A stretch of DNA of 64,000 nucleotides from Trebouxia sp. TZW2008. Its lineage: Eukaryota > Chlorophyta > Trebouxiophyceae > Trebouxiales > Trebouxiaceae. Of this stretch, positions 11,101 to 22,142 are shown piece after piece. Position 1 is the stretch's first letter. The number at the start of each line of letters is the position of its first letter. The notes under the pieces are model-generated. The model saw nothing but the letters and a program-made list of their open reading frames with translations. It was not told where the DNA came from and ran no database searches. Location of the stretch: NCBI GenBank assembly GCA_002118135.1, contig BDIU01000172.1, forward strand, positions 1-64,000, read 5' to 3'. The translations under genes were made by a program, and so were the position numbers.

Positions 11101-14100
11101 TCTGCCTGTGCTAAACAGTCGAAAACGTTTGTTATGCTGGAACCCATACCCAGGCTGCATGAAGAAGGCACTGGCAGTGCTCTTGCCACGCAGGCATCCC
11201 TTGTCATCATAGCTCAAGTCACTGAGTTTGACTCCATTGGCAGGGCTCTTGGCAACAGCCCCTGGGGCAGGGCTGTTGGCAACCGCCTTGTCAGGGCTGT
11301 TGGGTGCAGCCCCAGGCAGGTGAGGAATCTGGTCCAAAGCCATGGCTGTGTCACTCCTGCTGGGTGTGACGCCCTTGCTTGTGCAGTGCAGCTTGATGTC
11401 TAGCCAGGCTTCATCTTCCCTGCACAGACAGACACACTGCAGCTACTCACGCAATTGCTGTATGACTACAATGGTGCACATGTGAGAGGCAAGCTGCTGT
11501 GACGCCCTTGCTAGTGCAACGCAACTTGATGTCTAGCCAGGCTTCGTCTTCCCTGCACAAACAGACACACACTGCAGCTGCTCACGCAATTGCTGGTTAA
11601 CTGCAATGGTGCACATGTGATGTATGTGGCAAGCTGCTCTGGCGCCCTTGTTGGTGCACTGCGGCTGGATGACCAGCCAGGCTTCATCTTCTTTGCAGAG
11701 ACAGACGAAATGCGACTGAAGGCAATCGCTTCATGACACAGTGGTAAATGTACAGCATACACGATAGACTGTCTGCTTATGCAAATTTTGCTCAGTCAAG
11801 CTATTTCCAGCCACTCACGTAACGACCTTGTGCTGCATTTTGCGTTGGAGTGAAACATATACGGCACAAAGGCGAGCTGGATGTGTAGCGTCAATGCTTG
11901 CATGTTGCCGAAGCTGAGACTACTTTGTGATGATGGAGATGACTAACCTGTCAATGAGCAGAGGAGCAGAGCCAGCTTAGCTTTGGACCGGGCAGACCGC
12001 GCTAAATACATTTGCATGATGCAATATTTACCGCCAGCCTGCAATTGTTGTATGAGGAGCTATGTTGATGAGCTCCTGGTTCAGCAGAGGAGGCTCAGCT
12101 TAGTCTGTGGTGCGAGCATTCAGCACATCATCATAACTGTGACCAGCACGTCATTATTGGACGATGACCTGCCTGGCAATGTCAATGAGCTCCTGGTCCA
12201 GAAGTGCCAGCTCAGCCTTTGACCTTGCAGACCAAACCAGGTACACCTTTGCAGGGATCTCAATGTCATGGCTGGGGTCACTTCTGATGGACCTGGCGTG
12301 AGCGGCCATGTGGCGCAGCATGCCCAGCATGGGAGTGATCTGCATTCCAAATGAAAACTCAAATTGCAGGAAGTTTGCTGTGGCATAGCATGCCCAGCAT
12401 GGAAGTGATCTGCATGTCAATACCAGAAGCATTGGATGGAATTTGAGTCGAATGAGATGCCGTGTGACACAGATTGAGTGATGGGTACGTCAAGATGCAA
12501 AATTCAAGAATGCAAGTTTGAACAGGGTGAGCTGCCGTGTGATGCAGCAGAGGTGATCTTCGTGAGCACATTGAAATTGAGCCTGTAAGACGAGCTGATG
12601 AGTTGAGACCTGTAGGACTTGCTGTGTAATGCAGCATACATAGCACGGGGTGATCTGCAAGGCAATGATTCAGTTTTGATTCCAGGGGCTGCTGCTTGTG
12701 TGTATGTGCAGATCAAAAATGGCTGTATGCAGCAGCGTGTACAGCGCAAGGCTGTCAAATCATAGCAACGAAACAATTTCAAGGTGCAGGCTCTGGGACA
12801 GTGAAGCAGTATGCCCAACGTGGGAACGCTCTGTGCATTGACATGACTGTCTCAATCAGGCATGTTCATGTTGCATACAGTTTGCTCACAGAATGTGGGT
12901 AGCAAGAGCCTACCCCAATACCACCGGCAAAGATGACCATGACCTCATGACCGCCCCACTTGTGACCCTTCACACATCCAAAGGGCCCATTTGCTCTGAC
13001 TAAGGGCAGCTGCCCACTCTGCAGCTCCTTCACCAGTGCCTGCATCAGTGTGCACTCAAGCCTCATGTGTGAAGAAGATCAGGACAGCAGCACAAATCCC
13101 GAACAAGGTCAGCAGTACACAAAAAGGAACAGACAAAGCAGCAAAGAAAGGGTGGAGAAGGGGGAAGCATGCACTACTGCAAGTTAATGAGGCACAATGG
13201 ACGTGTGAATGGCGCGTCGGTGAGCTAAAGCTGAATTCAGAACAGCGGCTGATTGAGACAACCCTCAAGCAGGTGAGAAATTGTCTTGCACTGAATACCT
13301 TTTGCCCCATATCTTGATTCGGCATGCAGATGATATGCTCAATAGCAGGAGAAGTGGAAAGCATGAGAAGAAGCAGGTGAAACCAGTACCTTGGTCCATG
13401 CTCCGTATGCCTTATAATGCACAGTAACAATTCCTGTGCCTTCAGGATTGCGCGAGTCATCCAGCTGCACATGTGCCACACTGACTGGATGCCAGTGGAG
13501 AATACTAATGCTGGGAATGTTGATCCACATGATCTGTGACGGCAGGATGTCTGTCACATGGCTCCATCTGAAGCTTAGGGTTGCTAGGGTTCCGTCCTCA
13601 GAGGCTTTTGATGACCCATCTGCTGGAGTGACGTGCATTCGCTGTGCAATTCTGAATGTGGCATCTAGCAGGTATAGAGCAAACCCTGGGTAGGTATATG
13701 TCCACATGTATTGGTAGTGGATGAAGGCAAACAGGATGAAGCCAATAAAACCTCCAATGTGGAAAGTGTAGAAAACCTGCACACAACAGAACACAGTAGG
13801 CACAAAGCAAATGACTGCAGAGTGTTTTGTAGGCTGACTTGCAATAGGCTACCTAAGATGCGTATGCATTCAAATGTAAGAGATGACAATGAGCCAATGG
13901 CATCTTCTGTAACTGCCCAAGCCAAAAGATGAAGGGATACTCATGTAGGAATACAGCTGCAGCATAGTAGCTTGAAAAGTAGCAGACGCCTACATCAACA
14001 CTTTCATGGACGCAAGGGTGGCTACATCTGGGCAAAGCACATGCACAGAATGCTTTGTGACTGATGCTTTGGGTAGCAGTAACACACTTGATTGGCAGCT

Positions 14101-17100
14101 ATGGCAGCATGCCATAGCAATGTGCTTTTGGCAACATTCCATCTATCCAAGGTGAACATCAGACAGGAGTTTGGGTCAGAGGTGACGCACCGAGTACCAG
14201 CGGCGGAGCACCCAGGACATGGATGAAAAGAGCAAGGCCATTGAGCAGCACCAAGGAATGATGCCAGCTGACACAGAGGGGCACAGTGTTTGTCATGGTA
14301 TAAGAAAAAGGTGGGTAGCAATAACATGTCGAGTACCAACGGCGGTGTTGGCTTTTGAGGCACATTGCTGTGGCAACATGCCAACCATCGCAAGTAACCA
14401 TCAGACAGGAGTGTGGGTCAGCAGTAACCTACCGAGTGCCAGCGGCGACGCACTCAGGACATGGACGAAATGAGCATGGCCAGTGAACAGCACCAAGCAA
14501 TGATGCCAGCTGACACAGAGGGGCACAATGTTGGTCACAGTGTAAAGTAGGAAAATCTGAGCAGCAGTGACGTACCGAGTACCAGCGGCGGCGCACCCAG
14601 GACATTAAGATGAGCATGGCCATCCCACAGCACCATGCAATGATGCTGGCTGACACAGAGGGCCGCAATGTTTGTCATGGTGCAGGAAAAGTTTGGGTAG
14701 CAGTGACATACCGAGTACCAGCGGCGGCGCACCCAGGACATGGAGGAGATGAGCATGGCCATCCCACAGCACCATGCAATGATGCCAGCTGAGTTATTGA
14801 CGCCCTTGTCAGGCCAGTCAAACACCTCCTCGCGCCACCTGCAGTTGTTGCCAACCAAACAGTCAGACCATCAATCAGTCAGTCAACTGATCAGTCACTC
14901 AATCATCCTGTGAAGCACAGCTCACGCAACTGCCTGCCAATGCTTGTTTCAGCTGGTCAGAGAAGGATTTAATTTACTTGCTTGGTGAAACAAGCACTGA
15001 TAAACAAGTACATGAGCTGTGCAGGGCATCAACGAACATTGCTGCAGACAGACAGGCATCTGGACAGACTTGTTCAGGCAAACAGAACCACATCTCATCG
15101 ACACAGGAGGGGGGGACGTGAGCAGACTTCTGTGCAACAAAGCATGCGTACATGGATGTGTGCCACGCAGGCTGAAAATGTATCAACACAAGCACTAAAA
15201 GCGGATGTAACAAAAATGAATGTCTGTTGGCTATGTTACTACTAAACAAGACACTGATGCAAGCAAGGGAGCTCACGTGGACATGTGCCACCAAAGGCTG
15301 AAATAGAGGAGCAGATGGCAAGACACCAAGGTGACAGTGCCAGTCCCTAGCCACCTACAAGCCACACACCCTTTCAGGAAGTTGGCCTTGCTTTGTTGCT
15401 TCACCTGTGATTCTGATCAGCTCTGGGCAGGGAGCTCACAAGTTTGTACACTGCAGCTGCTTTGGACATCATGCAGAATAGTGCAGAGTGCCCATTGAGC
15501 AACAGGAGATCTTGCCTCCAGGCCACTGCACTGACGCACTAAATGCATGGTGCGCCAAGGAGTGTGGACCAGTACAAGACCACAGCAGTACAGATTTCAG
15601 CTTGCTTGCAGACGCCAGGCACCATGAGGCATGTTGGCCATGCACAGTGCATTGTGACAGTATTGAAGGCTTGAGATGGCTGCCAAATGCATAGGCAAAA
15701 ATGTCAAAGTGCGCATCTGGGGATAGAACCTCTGACTTACGGTACTTGATCAGCTCGGTCTGTGCCGAAGACGTAGTGGAGAAATTGATCAGGACAAAAG
15801 CTATCAGGCACAAAAGGAAAAGTTTCAAAGGATGTCGCTAGGGATAGAACCACTGACCTGTGGTACTTGATCAGCCCAGGGAAGTCTGTGCCGAAAATGT
15901 AGTGCAGGAAACTGTTCCTGGGGATTGGGTAGAACAGCAGCAGAATGTTGAAGGTTGCAGCCCAGCCAAAGGCCTGCGCCGTACTGCAAGGCAACAGCAG
16001 CTGTCAATACCGCAAGCTTGTTGTAATGTAGCAAGCACGGATTTGGGTTCAAATTCACATATGGCGTGAGCACAAGAATACAGGGATGAGCAGTCCAGGC
16101 CAGCCAGCTACACATCTACAAAATTCAGCAGTCATAGTGCAGCATATGCAGTGTCTCAATATGTCTGCTAATGTTGTCATGCCATGCAAGGCTGCAGCTT
16201 GACATGCAGTGCTTTGTGCTCGACAGCAATGCAAGTTATATGTGCATGTCAGTAGCTGGAGTGCGGCTGCACGCCAGGCGCAGGCAATCCTTATTGTCAG
16301 AAGCTAGCCACTGATTTTGAATATCATATAGCATCCGCTGCTTGCAAGACAGTGATAGGCAGCTTACGTATCGAGGATGGACAGACTAGCTGCACGCCCT
16401 CCAGGTGTTTTGGCTCTTGCTGCAGTCCAACAGATCTGTTAAGAACACTATCCATGCAGCTACAGCAAGTTTGTATGAATGTTCAAACCAGACTCTGCTG
16501 TAACATGCAGGGCCTGCAGCCGGTACAGTACAGAAGGCTAGATAGCAGCAGCAGCAGTCACAGGAGCAGCAGCAGCAGCAGACTCAATGGCTGGCTGCAA
16601 GATATGCATGTTGAGACATCTTGATGAAAGCAGGAACGCAGGATCAACAGCAACAGCAGCAGCTTTTGCAATCTGCAACTGCAACAGCAAATGTGATCAG
16701 TAGGGAGAGCAAAGTGAAACAGCCATGCGCATGCATACTCACCTCTGATGTTTGGTAGTTTTGGCGCCAATTCACCCCACACCCAAGTCAGTACAAGGCA
16801 TAGCCAGAAGACCACTAAAAGCGCATCTAGGACACTCAAGCCTCCACAGAACCTCTCCCACAAACCATGAGGTGGCAGCTCCATCTTTAGCACAGCCTTC
16901 ACCTGCAAAATTGCAGAAGAGTTGAGGCATACCGAGACCTGAATTAAGCCACAACCCAAGATGCAACCTGAGAAGTGCATACAAGCAAAGAAGCATGCAT
17001 GGCTATACAGCATGTGTGGCGCACTGACTTCTTACACGCTGCATGAAATGCAATTGTCATCTGGTTGCTGACTAAAGTCAATGCCGCTGGTCAGAGCGCC

Positions 17101-17859
17101 TGGTGCTAGGATTCGACGTCAAGATGCAAGAATGTGCATTATACTAATGAAAAGCGTGCATGTCATGCACTACTTGATGGCTGACTTATGCTGTTTTGTG
17201 TCAGCATTCGACAGGCATTTATCATGCCCTACTATAGTCACAGTATGCCAGTGCTTACCTTGACTCTCAGCTCCTGAATTGGAGAGTTGGCGCGGGAATG
17301 ATGCTCAGGCAAGCTTTTCAAGGTCAAAGCGCACAAAGCTGCCAGAAGGGTTGACCCAACAATCAGCACAATCTGCACAAAGGAACAGCTTGGTTGACTG
17401 CAGGTTGGGAAGTGCTCAAGCTGCAGCATGTCACAGCCCAAGGCCGAGCCGGGGCCTGCTTAGACACAATATACAAAGTCGGCTCCAAAGTATGCATCAG
17501 TCTACTTGAGGTGGCAAGCAGGCTACTGTTGTGTTTGGAGGTGTACTGCGCTCCAGTCATAGCAGAAGTATTGCGAAACGCGCATTCCCAACGCACGAAG
17601 CACGCACCATAGCCATATTCGTGCCGGCAAAGACCGGAGCCGTGACGTTCTTGATCTGGTTGGCAAGGACGTGCCATGGCAGCGTGAGGCCTTTCTGAAG
17701 CTTGCCGAAATGACCACCTGTGTTCTGTGAATACCACGCCGTCGGCCTGATGAACAGCGCAAAAAAGAAGGCCATAAACGAGACGACGATCAGGAACCAA
17801 AGCACGCTTCGGACGCATGTCAGCAGGATAGGCTGCCGCTGATGCCGCGAGCGCGCCAT
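8179..17859 (-). CDS. Ferric-chelate reductase / NADPH-oxidase-like flavocytochrome
   Basis: This is a membrane flavocytochrome moving electrons from NAD(P)H through FAD and haem to an outer acceptor, probably Fe(III). Exons with consistent phases are 17608-17859 (ATG, N-terminal TM), 17259-17372, 16743-16902, 16368-16419, 15858-15983, 15277-15354, 14712-14838, 13390-13776, 12914-13039 and about 12173-12339. The 3' exons are from about 11419 down, then 10608-10751, 9901-9998, 9231-9354, 8630-8720 and 8179-8291. Haem-helix histidines are seen in SCHLLLYFSLWWH and in FHIGGFIGFILFAFIH (H-x13-H). The FAD motif is HWHPVSVA. The nucleotide-binding glycines are FAGGIG followed by ITPM. The C-terminus is VFVAGPEAMF ... 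LAVYRQAYTL-stop. The late TM segments (GLVAYGFGNLHWGIAYIAA; LQLGIILYAATC) resemble the extra helices of plant/algal FRO/FRE proteins. Substrate is inferred; superoxide production is an alternative. Exons around 10880-11420 are not fully resolved. Confidence 0.85.
10130..10500. repeat. Degenerate tandem repeats in a reductase intron
   Basis: Variants of TTGACATGCCAGCAACAGAAT recur around 10200-10400 (GACATCCCAGTGATACAG, GACATGCCGGCAACACAG, GACATGCCAGCAACAGAA, GACGACTGTGCGGTG). The interval is about 60-70 bp. No coding potential is seen. Confidence 0.5.
14170..14690. repeat. Four donor-side copies of the exon 14712-14838 junction
   Basis: The 3' part of the exon plus its donor (translation ending VRRRWYS, then GT) is repeated downstream in transcription order. 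Copies anchor near 14573, 14431, 14330 and 14189. Three of the four keep a GT right after the TACTCG/CACTCG end (gtacgt, gtaggt, gtgcgt). The copy at 14330 is more decayed. The copies keep long exon similarity (GIIAWCC...AMLI...SWVRRRWYS), with spacing of about 100-140 bp. They are intronic unless used as alternative exons. Confidence 0.8.
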
Positions 17860-18221
17860 GTTGATGCTGTTGGCTAGACAATTTGGACCAAAGCCGCAAC
17901 TAACCTTGTAAGAACGAATATCGGGCTTGCTTTGAGCGTCGGCTATGTATCTGTAGCTGTCGAACACGGTTCAAACAAAACCTGCACAGTACAGCGTAAA
18001 GTACTGGATGAGCATGCTGGCTCGTAGCACGGGCTGGGCACGCTCATTCCACATGCAGACGACGCGACCTTGTGGCTTAACGGCCGCAAACACGGACAGG
18101 ATGCTCTATCTGCCTTATCCGCACGCCGTCTGGTCATCGTCTCGTACACCTCTCGTTGTCGGCGCGACAACCGAGTCATACACTGATGCGGTAAACGACA
18201 TACGTTCAAAGCTTTGCAAGC
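17860..18221. promoter_or_regulatory. Bidirectional promoter region between the reductase and the 110-aa protein gene
   Basis: The 362 bp between two divergent start codons (17859 on minus, 18222 on plus) must contain both 5'UTRs and promoters. No clear TATA box or iron-responsive element was identified by eye. Co-regulation of the small membrane protein with the reductase is possible but is inference from arrangement only. Confidence 0.45.
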
Positions 18222-18637
18222 ATGCGGAGCCATGCACTGCTGATTGCAGCTGTAGCTTTTGCGTTGATTGCGCAATGCGCAGCCCAAAAGGCAGCCACAC
18301 CTAAAGCTACATATGCGCACCAAAGAGATTTCAGCCAATACGTGCACGGCTTGCACAAAGACCCGCTTGTGCTGGTTGCTTTTATTGCGGCAGTGATCTC
18401 TGGTAGGTGATCTCAGCTGCAGACAGCAGCAGGCATGCCTTTCCTGATCAGTCTAGATGTTCACCAATTCGTGCTCTTTGTGCAGTGCCTGGGTTTGTGC
18501 TGATCATATGGCCACTGGTGTATGACTACCTTTATGCAGCAGCTGTCAGCTTCAGGCTTTGCAGCAAGAGGCCTCTGAGCGTTTCTCCTCTTGAAAGAAG
18601 CTCATCAGAGTTCTTCATCCGGTCTAGCAAGCACTGA
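18222..18637 (+). CDS. Small predicted secreted or membrane protein, unknown function (110 aa, 2 exons)
   Basis: Exon 1 is 18222-18402 and exon 2 is 18486-18637. The GTAGGT donor and TTTGTGCAG acceptor join in phase 1 (333 nt, TGA). The N-terminus MRSHALLIAAVAFALIAQCA is a textbook signal peptide. After about 30 polar residues (YAHQRDFSQYVHGLHKDP) follow one long or two short hydrophobic segments (PLVLVAFIAAVIS, then PGFVLIIWPLVYDYLYAA). A Ser/Arg-rich tail ends in FFIRSSKH. A TGTAA at 18809-18813 may end the transcript. The gene is divergent from the ferric reductase-like gene. I do not recognise the family. It could be a type I membrane protein with a small luminal domain. Confidence 0.65.
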
Positions 18638-19244
18638 TCAAAGCGGCAGATATCGCTAACAGTGTTTGAAGGTTTTGCGGCAGCCATTCATCACGCCTTG
18701 CAAACATGTGCTTGAGACGCATGCCAACTGCATTTGATCAGCCAGACAAGAACCTGTGCAACTTGAGACACTCATGCACAGCTTGTTTGCTTGAGGGCAG
18801 TTGCTGATTGTAAGCAGAATCCAGGCAATTTATTGCCTCACGTGTACGACAAAATAGACCTCAACAACAAGGCAGTCTTGTCTTTAGTTCAAGTTGTTTA
18901 GCTAGGCAGCTTTGTGATAGCATCGTGTGAAGTCACCATCAGTCACCATGTAAGAATGCTACATTGCTGCTGGCTTGATCTCTGATAAGAAACTACCAGG
19001 TGCTATATGAATGCAGATGGTACAGCACTACATAGTGACAAGCCGCATCAAAGTTTGTAAATTACTAGCGAATTACGCTATTTGCAAAGCAATAATATAA
19101 TAGTAACAATTGTTGAAGCAACGACGTGTTCTCGGTTTGCCACTGCCCAAGCACGCCCAGCACGCCCGGCACGCCTGCTGATTCTGAACTTCAGGATCTG
19201 AAGACAATAACCAAGTGTCACAAGCAAAATTAGGACAACTTTGT
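18638..19244. other. Intergenic region
   Basis: It contains the TGTAA candidate (18809-18813) of the preceding gene. I see no coding region or repeat beyond that. Confidence 0.4.
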
Positions 19245-19326
19245 CGTCACCTGCAGGATTTGAACCTACGCGCCTCTCGGCATTAGATTTCAAGTCTAAC
19301 CCCTTAACCAACTCGGGCAAAGTGAC
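19245..19326 (-). tRNA. tRNA-Ser(UGA)
   Basis: The minus strand folds as a class II tRNA of 82 nt. The acceptor 5' arm GTCACTT pairs with AGGTGAC, with discriminator G. The D-arm is CCCGAG...GGG. The anticodon stem is TTAGA/TCTAA around loop CTTGAAA, so the anticodon is TGA. A long variable arm (TGCCGAGAGGC) is followed by T-arm GTAGG-TTCAAAT-CCTGC. The long variable arm and the UGA anticodon both indicate serine. No intron is present. The B box GGTTCAAATCC is intact, so the gene looks functional. Confidence 0.92.
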
Positions 19327-21039
19327 GATACATCTTCTTGCTATTTGGCTTACAGAAATACGTATATTCCACAACTGAGTCATTCCTAGATCGCGGGATA
19401 TTTTCAGAGTTCGAAGCTGAGGGGTGTGTAGCTTGCTGTGAAGGTCACCGCAGCCAAGGGCTCAGACCCTGAGAAGCAGGAATTGCATGACACTTTGCAA
19501 ATTGTTTGGTGCACAGACCGGCTACTCTGGTTGTTTGCCTTGCCAGGGTTGTCACGCCATGGCCAGAAGGGCTGCACTATGAACGAGTGGAAGGCCTGCC
19601 GATCATTGCCAAGTCGTGACTGCAGAATTGCAGCTGCAACGAAACCAATTGCAATCATAAGTCCGCAAGCATTATCACAAAGCCTTGAAGGCATGATAAT
19701 GTACACAAGATCAGCATAAGCTGAACTGTCAAAGTGATTGACACAAGATTTTAGCAAGTATGTAAAACAGCAAACCGCTAAGAAATGAGGCAACTCACAC
19801 CATTTGCTAGCAAACGAGCTGATCATCAATGACACCCGCCTTTTCTTTGAGGCAAACACTGATCAGCTGCCTTTGGGTGCCAGACACATTCACCTGTGCT
19901 TTGAAGCCAGGAAGTCCGATGAGTCACATCTGGCTCCCTTCGGACTCTAAATTCTATTGATTGATTGATTGATTGAATGATACAATTCAACCACTTGTGA
20001 GCAAAGCTGAAACATAGGTCAGCATTGGTAATGTACAATATTGTACACTGTTGACATGATCATAAGCAGATGTTGTTCTAGACAATTGGTATTGGTAGAA
20101 TTATAGTTAGCCCGAACCCTCGGCTGTGTACCTTCAAAATCCACGATAAACGTACCACAACGTTCACACGTGCTGTTGATGCCAGAACGCCTGCAGTTCG
20201 ACAGCATTTTCCGACCAAGAAGCTTGTATACGACTTATACAAGCACGACTAACATCATGAAGCAGCCAACGACGCCAGTAGCATACCTTTGAATTGAGCG
20301 ATCTATCGCGTGTCGGATCGGCTTTGATCGCAAGCTACGCCTGTGAAGTGTTTTACCTCCTGCTGTGACTCTCAACCACCACCAGCCTACTTTGTCGACT
20401 GTGCGCGGTGAATATGTGTGGCGACCCTTGGTGTGCACAATCGCGAACCGTAAAAGTGCCTGCACCTGACTGGCCGGTGCTTTTCTCCAGAGGCCTTAGT
20501 TAGTGTCGCATCTCATTTTCACGAGCTGCGGATGACCATGTGAACCAAAATCAATACATTATGTATTACAGCACATGGGACCCAGCTGATTTCTTGGGTA
20601 TTCCCATAGGCCTCTGCCTTACGGCAGGCCAAACATGCGACAACAACCCAATAGATAGGTCTGACATAGCAAGGGCAAGCAGAATCAATTTGCAGCAGTG
20701 GTATTGACCAAAGTACAATGAGGGCGTTGTAAAGTGTAAATAGTGTTCGAGCTGCCAGAAAGTGTATAAATAAGTAGTTACTGCAGTTCGTGTGAATAAT
20801 GTTGCAACGTTGCTGTACATATGCCATATGAGCTCGGGTACTTTTTTGATACCTGTGGAGCAAGACATTGTCGAGTCAGACACATGCATGCAAACTCTCA
20901 TCGTGACTGATGAACAATGTGCAAACACAAATTCAAATGCACTGCATGCATCTGCCATGCACGCATAGGCAGTGGACGGGCATGATGGCATCGCCAGAAG
21001 TGCGACTAGTTATTGCGTTACTTCAACGAGCGAACGCAG
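19327..21039. other. Intergenic region with unassigned ORFs and a LINE/SINE-like tail
   Basis: Two minus-strand open frames are the longest: 19404-19859 (151 codons, some hydrophobic stretches) and 20235-20465 (76 codons). Neither resembles a family I know, and no splice pattern connects them convincingly. A (TTGA)n tract ends a possible retroelement at about 19955-19977. The stretch directly upstream of 21040 should hold the promoter of the next gene. Confidence 0.35.
19955..19977. repeat. (ATTG)n microsatellite, possible retroelement 3' tail
   Basis: About five tandem ATTG/TTGA units follow the sequence CCCTTCGGACTCTAAATTCT. Short microsatellites of this kind often end LINE or SINE copies. 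The upstream 100 bp has no recognisable coding or tRNA-like boxes, so the retroelement reading is only a possibility. Confidence 0.45.
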
Positions 21040-21809
21040 ATGCTACTGAATGTCATGGACAACAGCGCAAGCAGCGGCAACTTGTATGAGCAAGCCAGAC
21101 AGGAGCGCATCCTGCGCAATAGGCAAATCCTTGACAGCCTTGGTATACAGTCCATTAGCCTGCCAGAGGCAAGGCATAAGCCATCAATAGCAAAGACATC
21201 CAAGGCTCATGCTCCAAGCTTGCCAACGCGGAAGTCGAGACGTCAGCAGGGAGAGGTATGTGATCTTGCAGAAGAAAAAGCGGCCACCAGCGAGGCAGCA
21301 CAGGTCAGTGTGATTGGGGCCAGTTTCTAATATGCCGCCTCTGAAACGATGCCACAGCATTCCAAAAACTTGTGTACAACTGTTGCCTGTCACAGATAGG
21401 GGTCCAAGAGGGTGCGCCCCTGCTGCAGTCAAGACAGCAGCAGCTTCTACCAACATAATCTCTTGAGGTTCACAGAATTTGCAGATTCAATGGAACTGCA
21501 GTAAAGCTCTGCTTGAGACAGCATCTGCAGCAGTGAGTTTTTCATGCCGTCACGATTGGTCTTTTACAGGGTGAGGTCAATGTCTGTGGCTGCCTTGTCA
21601 AGCCGCATTGCCAGAATCACGAATCAGGCCAAAATGCGCTCATTGGTCCAGGTGAATATACACGCCCGCGAGCGCAGCTCCAGATGTTCCAACGCTTTGT
21701 GGCAGCTGTAATCATTTTCTTGTAGTGTCAGGTACTGGAGGACGAAGGGCTTCTAGACTTGGCCAAAGAAGCACAACAAGCTCTGGCTGACCTTGTGACT
21801 CACAGATGA
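21040..21809 (+). CDS. Small protein with a YEQARQERILRN-type motif, unknown function
   Basis: The ATG is at 21040 or 21055. The first exon encodes NLYEQARQERILRNRQILDS then LGI, a charged helical motif (Y-E-x2-R-x2-R-I-x2-N-x3-L-x2-LGI) common at the N-terminus of plant and algal regulatory proteins. A basic segment (PTRKSRRQQGE) follows. Likely donors are after 21255 (GAG|GTATGT) or 21303 (CAG|GTCAGT). Downstream exons lie near 21571-21651 (CTTTTACAG acceptor) and 21732 on. Two frames stay open there. One ends at 21788-21790 (...RLGQRSTTSSG). The other ends at 21807-21809 (...LLDLAKEAQQALADLVTHR). Phase favours the first and protein-like composition favours the second. The gene is real with fair confidence; the 3' model is uncertain. 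Confidence 0.5.
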
Positions 21810-22142
21810 TTAACAGGTCAGCAACGTGCTTGTTTGATTGCACCACAATCATCGATGCATTCCTTAACAATCACAAGATTTTGGATTCGCTTAGCTCACT
21901 GCAAGCACAAGATGACTTGTCTCAATTTGTCAGCAGTAAATTTCAGTACAGATAGTTGCATGTCCACAAAGCTGATCTGATAGCCTGCTTGGCTGAAAGC
22001 ATTGACCTGATGTCTGTTCATGTTATAGCATGCTGCGATGCAATACAGAACTCTCAAACAAAAGACAGACTTGATAGCACGACACAAACTTGAGCTATGA
22101 CTATATTACACAATAGCAGCCTCGGTGTCAAAATAGCTATCC
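21810..22142. other. Convergent intergenic region between the small (+) gene and MPS1 (-)
   Basis: It holds the 3'UTRs of two convergent genes. A minus-strand TGTAA (TTACA near 22105) lies close behind the MPS1 stop. No coding feature is seen. Confidence 0.45.

Noticed and set aside
19404..19859. 151-codon minus-strand ORF next to the tRNA
   Set aside because: It is unspliced and has no recognisable domain. Codon-level evidence is too weak to call a gene.
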